DNA of 64,000 nucleotides, from positions 13,199-77,198 of the forward strand of contig CAZZKF010000005.1 of assembly GCA_964654995.1 (NCBI GenBank), given 5' to 3'. Below, one piece after another: positions 36,996 to 48,720 of this stretch. This stretch comes from CAZZKF01 sp964654995. Lineage in GTDB: Bacteria > Pseudomonadota > Alphaproteobacteria > CAZZKF01. Position 1 is the first letter of the stretch. The number at the start of each line of letters is the position of its first letter. A model generated the notes under the pieces. It did not search any database, was not told the origin of the DNA, and saw only the letters and a list, made by a program, of their open reading frames with translations. The translations under genes were made by a program, and so were the position numbers.

Positions 36996-38390
36996 TCAGT
37001 CGCCAGTGAGAATCCGGTCGATCAGCTGCTTGACCGTCGGCACAAAACCGTTGGAATAGAAGGGATCGCTGGCAAACCGGTAGACACTGTGGCCGGCGAA
37101 CATCAGGTTGTTTTCGACATCGCCCGTATGGGCAATATCCATCAGCGTTTTCTGAATGCAGAAGCTGCGGGGGTCCGCCTTGCGCCCGGTGCTGCCGCCA
37201 TCCTGCTTCCAGTTGGAGAACTTGCAGGCGCTCAGGCACCCCATGCACTCGATCTGATCGCGCCGGATCTGGTCGCGTTTTTCCCGGGTGACGAAAATCA
37301 GCGTGAGATCGGGGGTGCGCATCGGCTCATCGAAGCCCTGGCGGCACCATTCCTCGGCCCGGCGCTTGTCCCCCGGGGTGACATAGACCGGCCGTTTGCG
37401 CACACCGATCGACAGCTCCGCCTGATGGTCGCCGACCGGTTCGTTGCTATACGGAATCTGGCGCTGGCTGCGCTCTTCGAGCTCGTTCAGAAACCGGTTG
37501 CGCACGGCCGACGAATAGAAGTTCGTCGGGCTGTAGCGGTGCAGAACCACATCGCCCTCGCGCAAGGTCAGCAGGCGCTGCTTCCAGCTTTCGGGGATCG
37601 GGCTTTCGCGGGTCAGCAAGGGCCGGGTGCCGTACTGGAAGACGATCGGCCCGAGGTCGGGATTGTCGATCCAGTCTTCCCAGTCGCGCAGGTACCACAC
37701 CCCGCCGGCCATGATGATCGGGGTGTCGCCGAGCCCCATCTCGCGCATCCGCCGGCGCAGCTCCAGCACCCGCGGGAACGGCGCCTCGGGCTTTTCCGGG
37801 TCTTCGCTGTTGGACAGGCCGTTGTGGCCGCCGGCCCGCCAGGGATCTTCGTAGACGACGCCGCCCAGCCATTCCGAAACCTTGTGGTAGGCGCGTTTCC
37901 ACAGCGCCCGGAAGGCCCGCGCCGACGAGATGATCGGGTAATAGTAGCATTCGTACTTGGCGGCGATCTCGCCGAGGCGATAGGGCATGCCGGCACCGCA
38001 GGTGATGCCGTTGATCAGGTCCTTGGCGCCTTCCAGAACCCCCTTGAGGACGCGCTCGGCACCGCCCATTTCCCACAGCACGTTGATGTGAATGCGACCC
38101 TCGCCGCCGGCCATCTCATAGGCCCGGCGGACCTGGGTAAGGCCACCGGAAATGGCGTAATTGATCAGTTCCTCATGGCGCTCGCGCCGGGTCCGGCCGT
38201 GATAGACCTGGGGAATGAGGTTGCCGTGTTCATCGAAGGAATCGGCGTTCACACAAGACACCGTGCCGATGCCACCGGCCGCCGCCCAGGCACCCGAGCT
38301 TTGCCAGTTGGTGATCGAAATGCCCTTGCCGCCTTCAATCAGGGGCAGCACTTCACGCCCCGACAGCATGATCGGATTAAGTGGTTTCAT
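36996..38390 (-). CDS. Nitronate monooxygenase-like FMN oxidoreductase with C-terminal cysteine motif
   Basis: TIM-barrel flavoprotein of 464 residues. The N-terminal barrel shows GKGISITNWQSSGAWAAAGG, GGEGRIHINVLWEMGG, TCGAGMP and the FMN phosphate loop PIIMAGGVW with VFQYGTRP, as in the nitronate monooxygenase/NAD(P)H flavin oxidoreductase family. Uncommonly, it continues with about 130 more residues carrying Cys382, Cys385, Cys389 (CMGCLSAC) and Cys411. CxxCxxxC plus a distant Cys recalls the [4Fe-4S] site of FadH-type 2,4-dienoyl-CoA reductases. Substrate unknown. It lies downstream of pnp on the same strand, 156 bases away. Confidence 0.82.
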   Translation of the reverse strand: MKPLNPIMLSGREVLPLIEGGKGISITNWQSSGAWAAAGGIGTVSCVNADSFDEHGNLIPQVYHGRTRRERHEELINYAISGGLTQVRRAYEMAGGEGRIHINVLWEMGGAERVLKGVLEGAKDLINGITCGAGMPYRLGEIAAKYECYYYPIISSARAFRALWKRAYHKVSEWLGGVVYEDPWRAGGHNGLSNSEDPEKPEAPFPRVLELRRRMREMGLGDTPIIMAGGVWYLRDWEDWIDNPDLGPIVFQYGTRPLLTRESPIPESWKQRLLTLREGDVVLHRYSPTNFYSSAVRNRFLNELEERSQRQIPYSNEPVGDHQAELSIGVRKRPVYVTPGDKRRAEEWCRQGFDEPMRTPDLTLIFVTREKRDQIRRDQIECMGCLSACKFSNWKQDGGSTGRKADPRSFCIQKTLMDIAHTGDVENNLMFAGHSVYRFASDPFYSNGFVPTVKQLIDRILTGD

Positions 38391-38546
38391 CGCCTATCAT
38401 TCCCCCCGACGGCCACCCCCGCACCGCCCATTGCCGGGGGCCGGCCGCAACAGCGGCAGGTGCCCCGCCGGGTCCAGTTCTCCGTTGTCATTATGTAGTG
38501 CATCGACGGGTGCCGCCAAGTCCGAGCCTTCTCGTGGCCGGAGTCG

Positions 38547-40694
<2,148 letters not shown>

Positions 40695-40822
40695 TCCTGT
40701 CTGTCCTGTTCCCTTGCCCGGGCCGCCCTATTGCCGCCCGGCCTGCAAAATCACGGGGCCCGTCCTTTGGGGATGCATGCGCCTGCGATCCGCGTGAGTG
40801 ATGGTCGAGACATGCGTCGACC

Positions 40823-41092
40823 TTATTTGCGCAGGCCCAGACGGTTGATCAGCGCCAGATAGCGGTCTTGATCCTTGCGTTTAAGGTAATCGAGAAGCCG
40901 CCGGCGGTGATTGACCATCTTGATAAGGCCGCGCCGCGAGTGATTGTCCTTCTTGTGAGTCTTGAAGTGCTCGGTGAGATTGACAATCCGTTCGGTGAGT
41001 ATTGCCACCTGGACTTCGGGCGACCCGGTATCGCCGGGTTTCGGCGCGAAGTCCTTGATCAGTTCGGTTTTTCTTTCAGCCGTAATCGACAT
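40823..41092 (-). CDS. rpsO: 30S ribosomal protein S15
   Basis: Primary 16S rRNA-binding protein, 89 residues from ATG 41092 ([20 protein letters not shown]). The conserved [27 protein letters not shown] and LINRLGLRK are complete. It lies 19 bases after truB and before pnp on the same strand. Confidence 0.98.
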   Translation of the reverse strand: MSITAERKTELIKDFAPKPGDTGSPEVQVAILTERIVNLTEHFKTHKKDNHSRRGLIKMVNHRRRLLDYLKRKDQDRYLALINRLGLRK

Positions 41093-41111
41093 CGACAACT
41101 CCTGTTCTAGT

Positions 41112-42011
41112 CTAGAGACGGAAGACCCGAAACGGGCGAAGCTCGCCATCGCTCAACTCGGCCAGCGCGACAAGCAGGCCGTTTGCGGTGACATAAACCG
41201 TACCGTGTTTGCTGCTGGGGACGCGTATGCGCTGTCCCGATCGCAGCCGGTCCGCTTCGCCGCCGGTTACGGCCAGCGCCGGGATGTCGTCCAGCGCGGT
41301 CTCAACCGGCAGTAGGAAGCCGCTAGGCGGCGGACTATGAACCAAATCTTCCAGTTTATCCAGGGAAATCGCATGGGCTTCGGTAAAGCCGCCGACCGCT
41401 GTGCGGCGCAACCAGCAGACATGCCCAAAACAGCCCAGGGCCCGACCCATATCGCGGGCCAGGGCCCGCACGTAGGTGCCCTTGCCGCAGACGATCTCGA
41501 AGGTCGAGACCGCCCTGTCGTCGCTGGTCTCCACCAACTCCAACGTCTCGATGACCACCTCGCGCGCGGCGAGCTCCGCCGGCGTGCCCTCGCGGGCCAG
41601 CGCATAGGCCCGCTGGCCATCGACCTTGACCGCCGAATAGGCCGGTGGCACCTGCGCAATGCGCCCCGTGAACTGCGGCAGCAGGGCGCGAATGTCGTCA
41701 TCGGCGGGCCGCGCATCCGAGTGTTGAACGATCGCGCCCTGGGCATCGTCGGTATCGCGTTCCTCGCCCCAGCGGATCGAGAAGCGATAACGCTTTTCCG
41801 CCCCCATCACGAAGGGAACGGCCTTGGTCGCCTCGCCCAGCGCCACCGGCAGCACCCCGGTCGCCAGCGGGTCCAGGGTGCCGCCATGGCCGGCCTTGGC
41901 GGCGTCCAGAAGCCGACGCACCCGGCTGACTGCCTGGGTCGAGGTCCAGCCCTGCGGCTTGTCCAGCACCAGCCAGCCGTGAACGGGGCGGCCCTTTCGC
42001 CTGCGTGCCAT
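41112..42011 (-). CDS. truB: tRNA pseudouridine-55 synthase
   Basis: Makes the universal pseudouridine 55 in the T loop of tRNA. From ATG 42011 it has 299 residues. The catalytic Asp47 is in [15 protein letters not shown]; other family blocks are [33 protein letters not shown] and [16 protein letters not shown] short PUA-like C-terminal part is present ([23 protein letters not shown]). It begins 5 bases after the rbfA stop. Confidence 0.97.
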   Translation of the reverse strand: MARRRKGRPVHGWLVLDKPQGWTSTQAVSRVRRLLDAAKAGHGGTLDPLATGVLPVALGEATKAVPFVMGAEKRYRFSIRWGEERDTDDAQGAIVQHSDARPADDDIRALLPQFTGRIAQVPPAYSAVKVDGQRAYALAREGTPAELAAREVVIETLELVETSDDRAVSTFEIVCGKGTYVRALARDMGRALGCFGHVCWLRRTAVGGFTEAHAISLDKLEDLVHSPPPSGFLLPVETALDDIPALAVTGGEADRLRSGQRIRVPSSKHGTVYVTANGLLVALAELSDGELRPFRVFRL

Positions 42012-42016
42012 GGCTC

Positions 42017-42406
42017 TCAGCGCTCCCGCACGCGGTGCAAAAGCCGCTCGATCCGCTGCGCCCGATCGAACGACAGATCGGCGGCGAACATCAGCTGCGG
42101 CAGATATTTCAGCGACACCTCGCCGGCCAGACATCTGCGCAAGTAGGGCGCGCAGCGGTTGAGCCCGGCCACCACGGGCGCCGGATCGACGCCGCCCAGC
42201 GGCGTGATGAAGGCGCGGGCCAGGCGCAGATCGGGGCTCATCTCGACCGCGGTCACCGTCACCGAGACATCGGCCAGATCGGGATCTCGCAGGTCTTCGC
42301 GCATGAAAATCCCGGCCAGCGCGTGGCGAATCAGCTCGCCCACGCGGCGCTGGCGCTGACTTGGCTGTTTCGGCCCACGCCTGGTCATCTCAATTGCTCG
42401 AATCAT
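42017..42406 (-). CDS. rbfA: Ribosome-binding factor A
   Basis: Small KH-like protein for 16S rRNA maturation and cold adaptation. The conserved blocks RQRRVGELIRHALAGI, DPDLADVSVTVTAVEMSPDLRLA and a basic end are present. ATG 42406 gives 129 residues; ATG 42388 (123 residues, MTRRGPKQPSQ) is equally likely. It lies between infB and truB, as expected. Confidence 0.95.
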   Translation of the reverse strand: MIRAIEMTRRGPKQPSQRQRRVGELIRHALAGIFMREDLRDPDLADVSVTVTAVEMSPDLRLARAFITPLGGVDPAPVVAGLNRCAPYLRRCLAGEVSLKYLPQLMFAADLSFDRAQRIERLLHRVRER

Positions 42407-42445
42407 GTCGTGTCGGGTCGCCCGCTCCCGTGCCGGAGCTGCGCG

Positions 42446-45031
42446 TCAGAGCGAACGCTCGACCTCCTCGACTTCGTAGACCTCGACCGTATCGCCGACC
42501 TTGATGTCCTGGAAGTTCTCGAAGGCCAGGCCGCATTCGGTGCCCGAGGCGACTTCCTTGACCTCGTCCTTGAAGCGGCGCAGGCTGGTCAGCCGGCCAT
42601 CGTAGACGACCGTGCCGTCGCGCACCAGGCGGGCCTTGGCGCCGGCCCGCACAACCCCTTCGGTGACCACGCAGCCGGCCGCCTTGCCGGCCTTGGAGAC
42701 CACAAACACCTGTTCGACCCGCGCGGTGCCGAGAATGGTTTCCTTGATCGCCGGCGCCAGCATGCCCGAAAGCGCCTTCTTGACGTCGTCCACCAGATCG
42801 TAGATCACCGAATAGTAGCGAATCTCGACCCCCGACCTGTGGGCCAGATCGCGGGCCTGCTTGGTGGCACGGACATTGAAGCCGATGATCACCGCGCCCG
42901 AGGATTCGGCCAGGGTGACATCGGATTCGGTGATCGCCCCCACCGCGCCATGCAGGACGCGGACTGCCACCTCGTCGGTGCCGAGCTGGGTGAGCGAGCC
43001 TTCGATCGCCTCGACCGAGCCCTGCATGTCGGCCTTGATCACCACCGGCAGCTCGCGGGTCTGATCCTCGCCGATGCGGCTGAACAGCGTCTCGGCCGAT
43101 GCCGGGGTGCGCGCCGCCACCGCCTTGAGTTTCTTCTGGCGGCGCCGGAATTCGCTGATCTCGCGGGCCCGGCCCTCGTTTTCGACCACCGCAAAGCTGT
43201 CGCCGGCCACCGGCGCCCCGCCGAGGCCGAGAACCTCGACCGGCCGGGACGGTTCGGCCGCGTCGAGCCGGTTGCCGCGGTCATCAATGAGCGCCCGCAT
43301 GCGCCCCCATTCGGTGCCGGCCACCACCACGTCGCCAACCCGGATGGTGCCGCGTTGCACCAGCACCGTGGCGACCACGCCTCGGCCCTTGTCGAGCTTG
43401 GCCTCGATCACCACGCCTTCGCCGGGGCGATCGGGGTTGGCCTTCAATTCCATCAGCTCGGCCTGCAGGAGAATCGCCTCGACCAGCTTGTCGAGATTGA
43501 TCTTCTGGGTCGCCGAGACCTCGACATCGAGAATGTCGCCGCCGAGCTTTTCGACCACCAGGTCCTGTTGCAGCAGGTCCTGGCGCACCCGGTCGGGATC
43601 GGCGCCCGCCTTGTCGATCTTGTTGATGGCGACGATGATCGGCACCCCGGCCGCCTTGGCGTGATTGATCGCCTCGATCGTCTGCGGCATGATGCCGTCG
43701 TCGGCCGCGACCACCAGCACGACGATATCGGTGACCTTGGCGCCGCGCGCCCGCATGGCGGTAAAGGCGGCATGGCCGGGCGTGTCGATAAAGGTGACCC
43801 GGCGGCCATCGCCGACATCTACCTGATAGGCGCCGATATGCTGGGTGATGCCGCCGGCCTCGCCAGCCGCCACGTCGGTTTCGCGCAAGGCGTCGAGCAG
43901 CGACGTCTTGCCGTGATCGACATGGCCCATCACCGTGACCACCGGCGGGCGCGGGCGCAAGTCCTCGGGCCGGTCCTCGTCACCGACGACACCGATCTCG
44001 ACATCTGCTTCGCTGACCCGCTTGGCGCGGTGACCGAACTCCTCGACCACCAGTTCGGCGGTATCGGCGTCCAGCGTCTGGTTGATGGTCGCCATGACCC
44101 CCATGTTCATCAGCGCCTTGATCACGTCCGGGGCGCGCTCGGCCATGCGCACGGCCAGGTCCTGAACGGTGATGGCGTCGGGAATGACGACCTCGCGCAC
44201 CACCTTCTTGGGCGGCTCGGCGATTCCCATGGCGGCACGCTTTTCGCGCGCTCGGGCACGGCGCATGGCAGCCAGGCTGCGCTGGCGCTCCTCGTCGCCG
44301 GCCAGTGCCTTGGCGAGCGTCAGCTTGCCCGAGCGCCGGCGTTCCTGACCGCGGCGTCCGGCAAACCGGGGGGCCGCCGCGCCACGGCGCTTGCCGGGCG
44401 GCTTCGGGGCCTCGAATTCGCGGCCCGATTCGGGGCGCTTGGCCGGACTGCCGGCAGCAGCGCCTTCGGCCGCCGGCGACTCATCGGTGAGGCGACGGGC
44501 GGCTTCGGCCTCGGCCTTCTGCCGCGCTTCTTCCTCGGCCCGCTTGCGGGCTTCCTCTTCGGCCCGGCGCCGTTCGGCCGCGGCACGCTCGGCGGCCAGA
44601 CGCTCTTCCTCTTCGGCCCGCTTGCGCGCCTCCTCTTCGGCCCGCTTGCGGGCCAGCATGGCAGCTTCGGTGGCGCCCTTGAGCGCCTTCGCCCGAACCG
44701 CCTTTTCCTCTTCGGTGAGCGTCTTGAGCACCACCCGGGGCCGGCCCGGCCGGCCCGCCTCTTCGGTATCCGACAGATCGGGCTCGGGGGCGGTGAAAAC
44801 CCGCGGCTTCGGCGTCGCCGCCTTGGCTTCCGCCTCCACCGCCGACTCTTCGCTCAGATCCTTGGGCCGCACCCGCTTGCGCCGGCGCTCGACCAGCACC
44901 GTCTTGGTGCGCCCACGCGAAAACGACTGGCGCACCTGTCCGGTGTCCACGGCCTTGCGGAGCTGGAGCGTTCGACGGGGCGCACCCGACAACGACAGTT
45001 TCCCGCCTTCCTTTTCTTCGTCCTTAGTCAT
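42446..45031 (-). CDS. infB: Translation initiation factor IF-2
   Basis: GTPase that brings initiator tRNA to the 30S subunit. From ATG 45031 ([16 protein letters not shown]) it has 861 residues; an upstream ATG at 45091 overlaps the previous gene and is less likely. An N-terminal IF-2-associated segment is followed by a charged coiled region (about 130-190) built from repeated ARKRAEEE units, visible as near-repeats in the DNA at about 44520-44660. The G domain has [32 protein letters not shown] and INKIDKAGA. The two C-terminal domains are complete. Operon rimP-nusA-rnpM-infB-rbfA-truB. Confidence 0.98.
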   Translation of the reverse strand: MTKDEEKEGGKLSLSGAPRRTLQLRKAVDTGQVRQSFSRGRTKTVLVERRRKRVRPKDLSEESAVEAEAKAATPKPRVFTAPEPDLSDTEEAGRPGRPRVVLKTLTEEEKAVRAKALKGATEAAMLARKRAEEEARKRAEEEERLAAERAAAERRRAEEEARKRAEEEARQKAEAEAARRLTDESPAAEGAAAGSPAKRPESGREFEAPKPPGKRRGAAAPRFAGRRGQERRRSGKLTLAKALAGDEERQRSLAAMRRARAREKRAAMGIAEPPKKVVREVVIPDAITVQDLAVRMAERAPDVIKALMNMGVMATINQTLDADTAELVVEEFGHRAKRVSEADVEIGVVGDEDRPEDLRPRPPVVTVMGHVDHGKTSLLDALRETDVAAGEAGGITQHIGAYQVDVGDGRRVTFIDTPGHAAFTAMRARGAKVTDIVVLVVAADDGIMPQTIEAINHAKAAGVPIIVAINKIDKAGADPDRVRQDLLQQDLVVEKLGGDILDVEVSATQKINLDKLVEAILLQAELMELKANPDRPGEGVVIEAKLDKGRGVVATVLVQRGTIRVGDVVVAGTEWGRMRALIDDRGNRLDAAEPSRPVEVLGLGGAPVAGDSFAVVENEGRAREISEFRRRQKKLKAVAARTPASAETLFSRIGEDQTRELPVVIKADMQGSVEAIEGSLTQLGTDEVAVRVLHGAVGAITESDVTLAESSGAVIIGFNVRATKQARDLAHRSGVEIRYYSVIYDLVDDVKKALSGMLAPAIKETILGTARVEQVFVVSKAGKAAGCVVTEGVVRAGAKARLVRDGTVVYDGRLTSLRRFKDEVKEVASGTECGLAFENFQDIKVGDTVEVYEVEEVERSL

Positions 45032-45087
45032 TGAAATCTGCGTCAATCCTAATTCCAGCGTCCGTCCATATCCATGCGCAAGGGTCA

Positions 45088-45756
45088 TCACCGAGCTTCC
45101 ACGCCGGCCCGAAACCCCTTCAGGCGCGCAAGCTCGGCCCGCAACTTGTCAGCCCTGTGCCCACCGGCCACAGCAGCATGTACCACATTTTGCCGTCCCA
45201 ATGCCAAGCCCAATTCCTCGACGGTCAAAAGCTCGGCGACGGCAATCGCCGCGGCTCGGCGTCTCAGCTCGCGGCGCTGGCGCTCGGAGCCGTCGGCCGC
45301 CTGGATGAGCAGCGCCGCGCGGCCTGCGTCCAGCCACGCCTTGACCGATTCGAAGCCGATCGCCAGATCACCCGCCTTGCGCGCCAGCCCGAGAAGGCCA
45401 AGACAACGGCGGACCAGCAGCGCTTCGGCCGCATCCGCCAGATCGGTATCGCCGCGGGCCAGCGGCCGGCCCCCCAGGGCACGCCGGATCAGCCCCTTTT
45501 CCTGGGCCCGCACCAGCGCCTCGCGGGTGGCGCTGACCCAGCAGCCGCGCCCCGGCAACTTGGCTGCCAGATCGATGACCGGAACGCCGTCGGGATCGAG
45601 CACGATCCGGATCATCTCGGCCGGCGGCCGGCGCGCACCCGTGACCAGACAGCGGCGCAGCGACAGGCGCGCCGGGCGGGCCGGGGCGATCGCTTCAGGC
45701 TTCGGTGCCAGCTTCGATGCCCGCCTGCTCGCCGGTATCCGCCGCCTGCCCGTCAT
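45088..45756 (-). CDS. YlxR/RnpM-type RNA-binding protein fused to an L7Ae-like domain
   Basis: Protein of 222 residues. The YlxR (DUF448) domain, about residues 33-110, has [19 protein letters not shown] and [14 protein letters not shown]. The C-terminal half (about 115-215) resembles the L7Ae/YlxQ RNA-binding fold: [34 protein letters not shown]. In Firmicutes these are two genes; here they are joined. The only start codon upstream of the YlxR domain, ATG 45756, makes it overlap nusA by 62 bases. It lies in the nusA-infB operon. YlxR has been linked to RNase P RNA in Bacillus. Confidence 0.88.
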   Translation of the reverse strand: MTGRRRIPASRRASKLAPKPEAIAPARPARLSLRRCLVTGARRPPAEMIRIVLDPDGVPVIDLAAKLPGRGCWVSATREALVRAQEKGLIRRALGGRPLARGDTDLADAAEALLVRRCLGLLGLARKAGDLAIGFESVKAWLDAGRAALLIQAADGSERQRRELRRRAAAIAVAELLTVEELGLALGRQNVVHAAVAGGHRADKLRAELARLKGFRAGVEAR

Positions 45757-47314
45757 TCGTCGTGGCGCTCGCCGGCGCCCCCTCTTCGCCGTCGTCCGCG
45801 TCCTCGAACCAATGGGCGCGTGCCGCCATGATCAGCGCGTTGGCCTCGTCCTCGCCGAGGTCAAAGTCGCGCAGCACGCCGTCTTCGCGATCAATCAGCT
45901 CGTCGCTGGCGAGATCGGCGAAATCATCGAGCGTCTTGATCCCGGCCTCGCCGAGCGTGACCAGCATCGCCGGGGTCAGCCCGTCGAGCGCCGCCAGCTC
46001 GTCCTCGACGCCGAGCTCGCGCCGGCGTTCATCATACTGGCGGTCGCGCTCTTCCAGCGCCGCCTGGGCGCGGCGCTGCAGTTCGGCCGCCAGGTCCTCG
46101 TCAAACCCTTCGATCAGGGCCAACTCGCCGACGTCTTCAAAGGCGATCTCCTCGAGCGAGCCGAAGCCTTCGGTGACCAGAAGCTGGGCGATGGTTTCCT
46201 CGACGTCGAGGGCCTCGACAAACATCTCGGTGCGCTGGCGGAATTCCTCCTGGCGGCGCTGCGATTCCTCGGCCTCGGTGAGAATGTCGATGGTCCAGTC
46301 GGTCAGTTGCGAGGCCAGGCGCACGTTCTGGCCGCGCCGGCCGATCGCCAGGCTCAGCTGATCGTCGGGGACCACCACCTCGATCCTGCGGGTATCCTCG
46401 TCGAGCACCACCTTGACCACTTCCGCCGGCGCCAGCGCATTGACGATAAAGGTGGCCGGGTCGGGCGACCACTGGATGATGTCGATCTTCTCGCCCTGCA
46501 GCTCGCCGACCACCGCCTGCACCCGGCTGCCGCGCATGCCGACGCAGGCGCCGACGGGATCGACGCTGGCGTCATGGGAGACGACGGCGATCTTGGCGCG
46601 GCTGCCCGGATCGCGGGCCACCGCCTTGATCTCGATGATGCCGTCATAGATCTCCGGCACCTCCTGGGCGAACAGCTTGACCATGAACTGCGGATGGGTG
46701 CGCGACAGGAAAATCTGCGGCCCCCGGGTTTCGCTGCGCACGTCGTAGATATATGCGCGCAGGCGATCACCCTGACGGAAGGTTTCGCGCGGCAGGGTCT
46801 CGTCGCGCCGCACGATCGCTTCGGCATGGCCCAAATCGACGATCACATTGCCGTATTCGACCCGCTTGACGATGCCGTTGACGATCTCGCCGACCCGGTC
46901 CTTGTATTCCTCGTACTGGCGCTGGCGCTCGGCGTCGCGGACCTTCTGCATGATCACCTGCTTGGCGGTCTGGGCGGCAATGCGGCCGAAATCCATCGGC
47001 GGCAGTTCCTCCGACAGGAAATCGCCGACCTGGGCGTCGGGATTGCGCTGCTGGGCCTCGACGAGCGGGATCTCGCGGGCCTCGTTCTCCACCGTCTCCA
47101 CGACCTCGAGCAGCCGGTGGAGGTGAATCTCGCCGGTCTCGCGATCGATCTCGGCACGGATTTCGTTTTCCGAGCCGTAGCGCGAGCGCGCCGCCTTCTG
47201 AATCGCCTCTTCCATCGCCTCGAGGACGATTTCCTTGTCGATCAGCTTCTCCCGCGCAACCGCGTCCGCCACCTGCAGCAGTTCCAGTCGATTCGCACTT
47301 ACCGCCGTCACCAT
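45695..47314 (-). CDS. nusA: Transcription termination/antitermination factor NusA
   Basis: Binds RNA polymerase and controls pausing, termination and antitermination; 539 residues. N-terminal polymerase-binding part (MVTAVSANRLELLQVADAVARE), S1 domain (VNGIVKRVEYGNVIVDLGHAEAI), two KH domains (VGACVGMRGSRVQAVV, AIGRRGQNVRLASQLT) and C-terminal acidic repeats with helix-hairpin-helix character (ALDGLTPAMLVTLGEAGIKTLDDFADLA). The Glu/Asp-rich tail ends in EAGTEA. It starts 33 bases after rimP. Confidence 0.98.
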   Translation of the reverse strand: MVTAVSANRLELLQVADAVAREKLIDKEIVLEAMEEAIQKAARSRYGSENEIRAEIDRETGEIHLHRLLEVVETVENEAREIPLVEAQQRNPDAQVGDFLSEELPPMDFGRIAAQTAKQVIMQKVRDAERQRQYEEYKDRVGEIVNGIVKRVEYGNVIVDLGHAEAIVRRDETLPRETFRQGDRLRAYIYDVRSETRGPQIFLSRTHPQFMVKLFAQEVPEIYDGIIEIKAVARDPGSRAKIAVVSHDASVDPVGACVGMRGSRVQAVVGELQGEKIDIIQWSPDPATFIVNALAPAEVVKVVLDEDTRRIEVVVPDDQLSLAIGRRGQNVRLASQLTDWTIDILTEAEESQRRQEEFRQRTEMFVEALDVEETIAQLLVTEGFGSLEEIAFEDVGELALIEGFDEDLAAELQRRAQAALEERDRQYDERRRELGVEDELAALDGLTPAMLVTLGEAGIKTLDDFADLASDELIDREDGVLRDFDLGEDEANALIMAARAHWFEDADDGEEGAPASATTNDGQAADTGEQAGIEAGTEA

Positions 47315-47347
47315 CTTTCACTCCATTCCATACGTCGGCCGCGCCGG

Positions 47348-47833
47348 TCACCCCACCGGGCGGGGCGGCGCCGCAATCAAATCCTCGGTCAGCACCAGTT
47401 TCGCCCTGGCGATATCGGCCAGCGGCAGGGCCAGCGATTCGCCATCGACGATCAGTTTGACCGCATCGCCGGCCAGTCCTTCGAGCCGGCCGCGAAAGCG
47501 GCTGCGCCCGTCGATCGGGCGGACCAGCTCGATGCGCGTCTCGAAGCCGGCGAAGCGCTGAAAATCCGCCGGCTTGACCAACGGCCGGTCGATCCCCGGC
47601 GAGCTCACCTCCAGCACATATTCGCCCGGCACCGGATCCTCGACGTCGAGCAGCGCCGAGATTGCCCGGCTGAGCTCGGCGCAGTCGTCGGCCGTCATCG
47701 TCCCGTCGGGGCGCTCGGCCATGATCTGCAGCACCGGCACGCGGCCACCCATCCAGCGAATGCGGACCAGCTCGAAGCCGAGATCGGCCAGCGATGGCGC
47801 GATGATGCGCTCGATGTCTTCCACCGGGATCAT
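47348..47833 (-). CDS. rimP: Ribosome maturation factor RimP
   Basis: Needed for assembly of the 30S subunit. From ATG 47833 it has 161 residues with VEDIERIIAPSLADLGFELV, DDCAELSRAISALLD, the family signature YVLEVSSPGIDRPL and GRLEGL. The frame is open another 22 codons upstream, without similarity. It is the first gene of the nusA operon, 131 bases after the start of the convergent-strand trmB region; no clear promoter was identified. Confidence 0.95.
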   Translation of the reverse strand: MIPVEDIERIIAPSLADLGFELVRIRWMGGRVPVLQIMAERPDGTMTADDCAELSRAISALLDVEDPVPGEYVLEVSSPGIDRPLVKPADFQRFAGFETRIELVRPIDGRSRFRGRLEGLAGDAVKLIVDGESLALPLADIARAKLVLTEDLIAAPPRPVG

Positions 47834-47964
47834 GCCGGCAAGTTCCGTCCTTTTCGCAAAAAGCTGGAACAAAAAAGTGGGCGTCCGCCCACCTCGCACC
47901 GCGCCTGCCTGTCGAACCGGCCAGGCGCCCCCGTAACCCCCCTATAATAGCCAAGGTGGGAGCG

Positions 47965-48693
47965 TCAGCAAGCCTTTTCAAGCACATCCCCGTTACCGCG
48001 GCGGCGAAACCGCAGATAGACGCAGGGCCGCGCCGCCGCCCGCGCCTTGGCCTCATAGCGGGTTGCCACCCAGTCGGCGGGCGGGCGGCGCCAGTCGGCG
48101 GCGCACCTCGCCTGCCATTCAAACGCCGGCGACGCGATCAGATGGGCGAGCGCCCAGCGGCAATAGCCCATATCGTCGGTGGCCAGGCGCAGCTCGCCCC
48201 CGGGTCTGAGCACCCGGGCAAGCGCCTCCACGGTCGGGCCGGAGATGAACCGGCGCCTGGCGTGGCGGCGTTTCGGCCAGGGATCGGGAAACAGCACGAA
48301 GACACGGCCCAGGCTGGCCGGCACCAAAACGTCGAGCAGGGCGCGTGCGTCATCGCGATAGATGCGGATGTTGTTCAATCCCGCGGCCTCGATGCGGGCG
48401 AGCAGGGCGGCGACACCGTTGATGAACGGCTCGCAGCCGACAAAGCCGATCTGCGGGCGGGCCGCCGCCTGGGCGGCCAGATGCTCGCCGGCCCCGAAGC
48501 CGACCTCCAGCCAGATGTCGTCGACCGGGTGGGCAAACAGCGCCGCCGGGTCCAGGGGTTCCGATCCCGGCTCGGGCAGCGCGATCTCGAGGTCGGGCAG
48601 CAGAGTGTCCATGAGCCGGCGGCGACCGGGGCGCAGCGGACGGCCCCGGCGACGGCCATAGATCCGGCGCCGTTCTGCGCCCTGCTCGGCCAT
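47965..48693 (-). CDS. trmB: tRNA (guanine-N7-)-methyltransferase
   Basis: Methylates G46 of tRNA. ATG 48693 gives 242 residues; GTG 48702 adds three. The SAM-binding part shows IWLEVGFGAGEHLAAQA and GCEPFINGVAALL; the family motif VFVLFPDPWPKRRHARRRF and ATDDMGYCRWAL are clear. The end CVYLRFRRRGNG is short. It follows metK by 27 bases. Confidence 0.95.
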   Translation of the reverse strand: MAEQGAERRRIYGRRRGRPLRPGRRRLMDTLLPDLEIALPEPGSEPLDPAALFAHPVDDIWLEVGFGAGEHLAAQAAARPQIGFVGCEPFINGVAALLARIEAAGLNNIRIYRDDARALLDVLVPASLGRVFVLFPDPWPKRRHARRRFISGPTVEALARVLRPGGELRLATDDMGYCRWALAHLIASPAFEWQARCAADWRRPPADWVATRYEAKARAAARPCVYLRFRRRGNGDVLEKAC

Positions 48694-48720
48694 CAGGCTC
48701 ACCGCCCGCGGGCCGGGCCG

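Noticed and set aside
38391..38546. A 37-codon minus-strand frame with a CRCCGR motif between pnp and the flavoprotein gene
   Set aside because: No convincing ribosome-binding site, and it ends in the start region of the next gene; probably chance.
44520..44660. Repetitive DNA within infB as a possible CRISPR or satellite
   Set aside because: The near-repeats encode the [12 protein letters not shown] charged coil normal for IF-2 and are in frame.
42005..47947. Very long plus-strand open frames (about 1009 and 957 codons) opposite infB and nusA
   Set aside because: They mirror the codon pattern of infB, nusA and neighbours and have no ribosome-binding site or recognisable domain.
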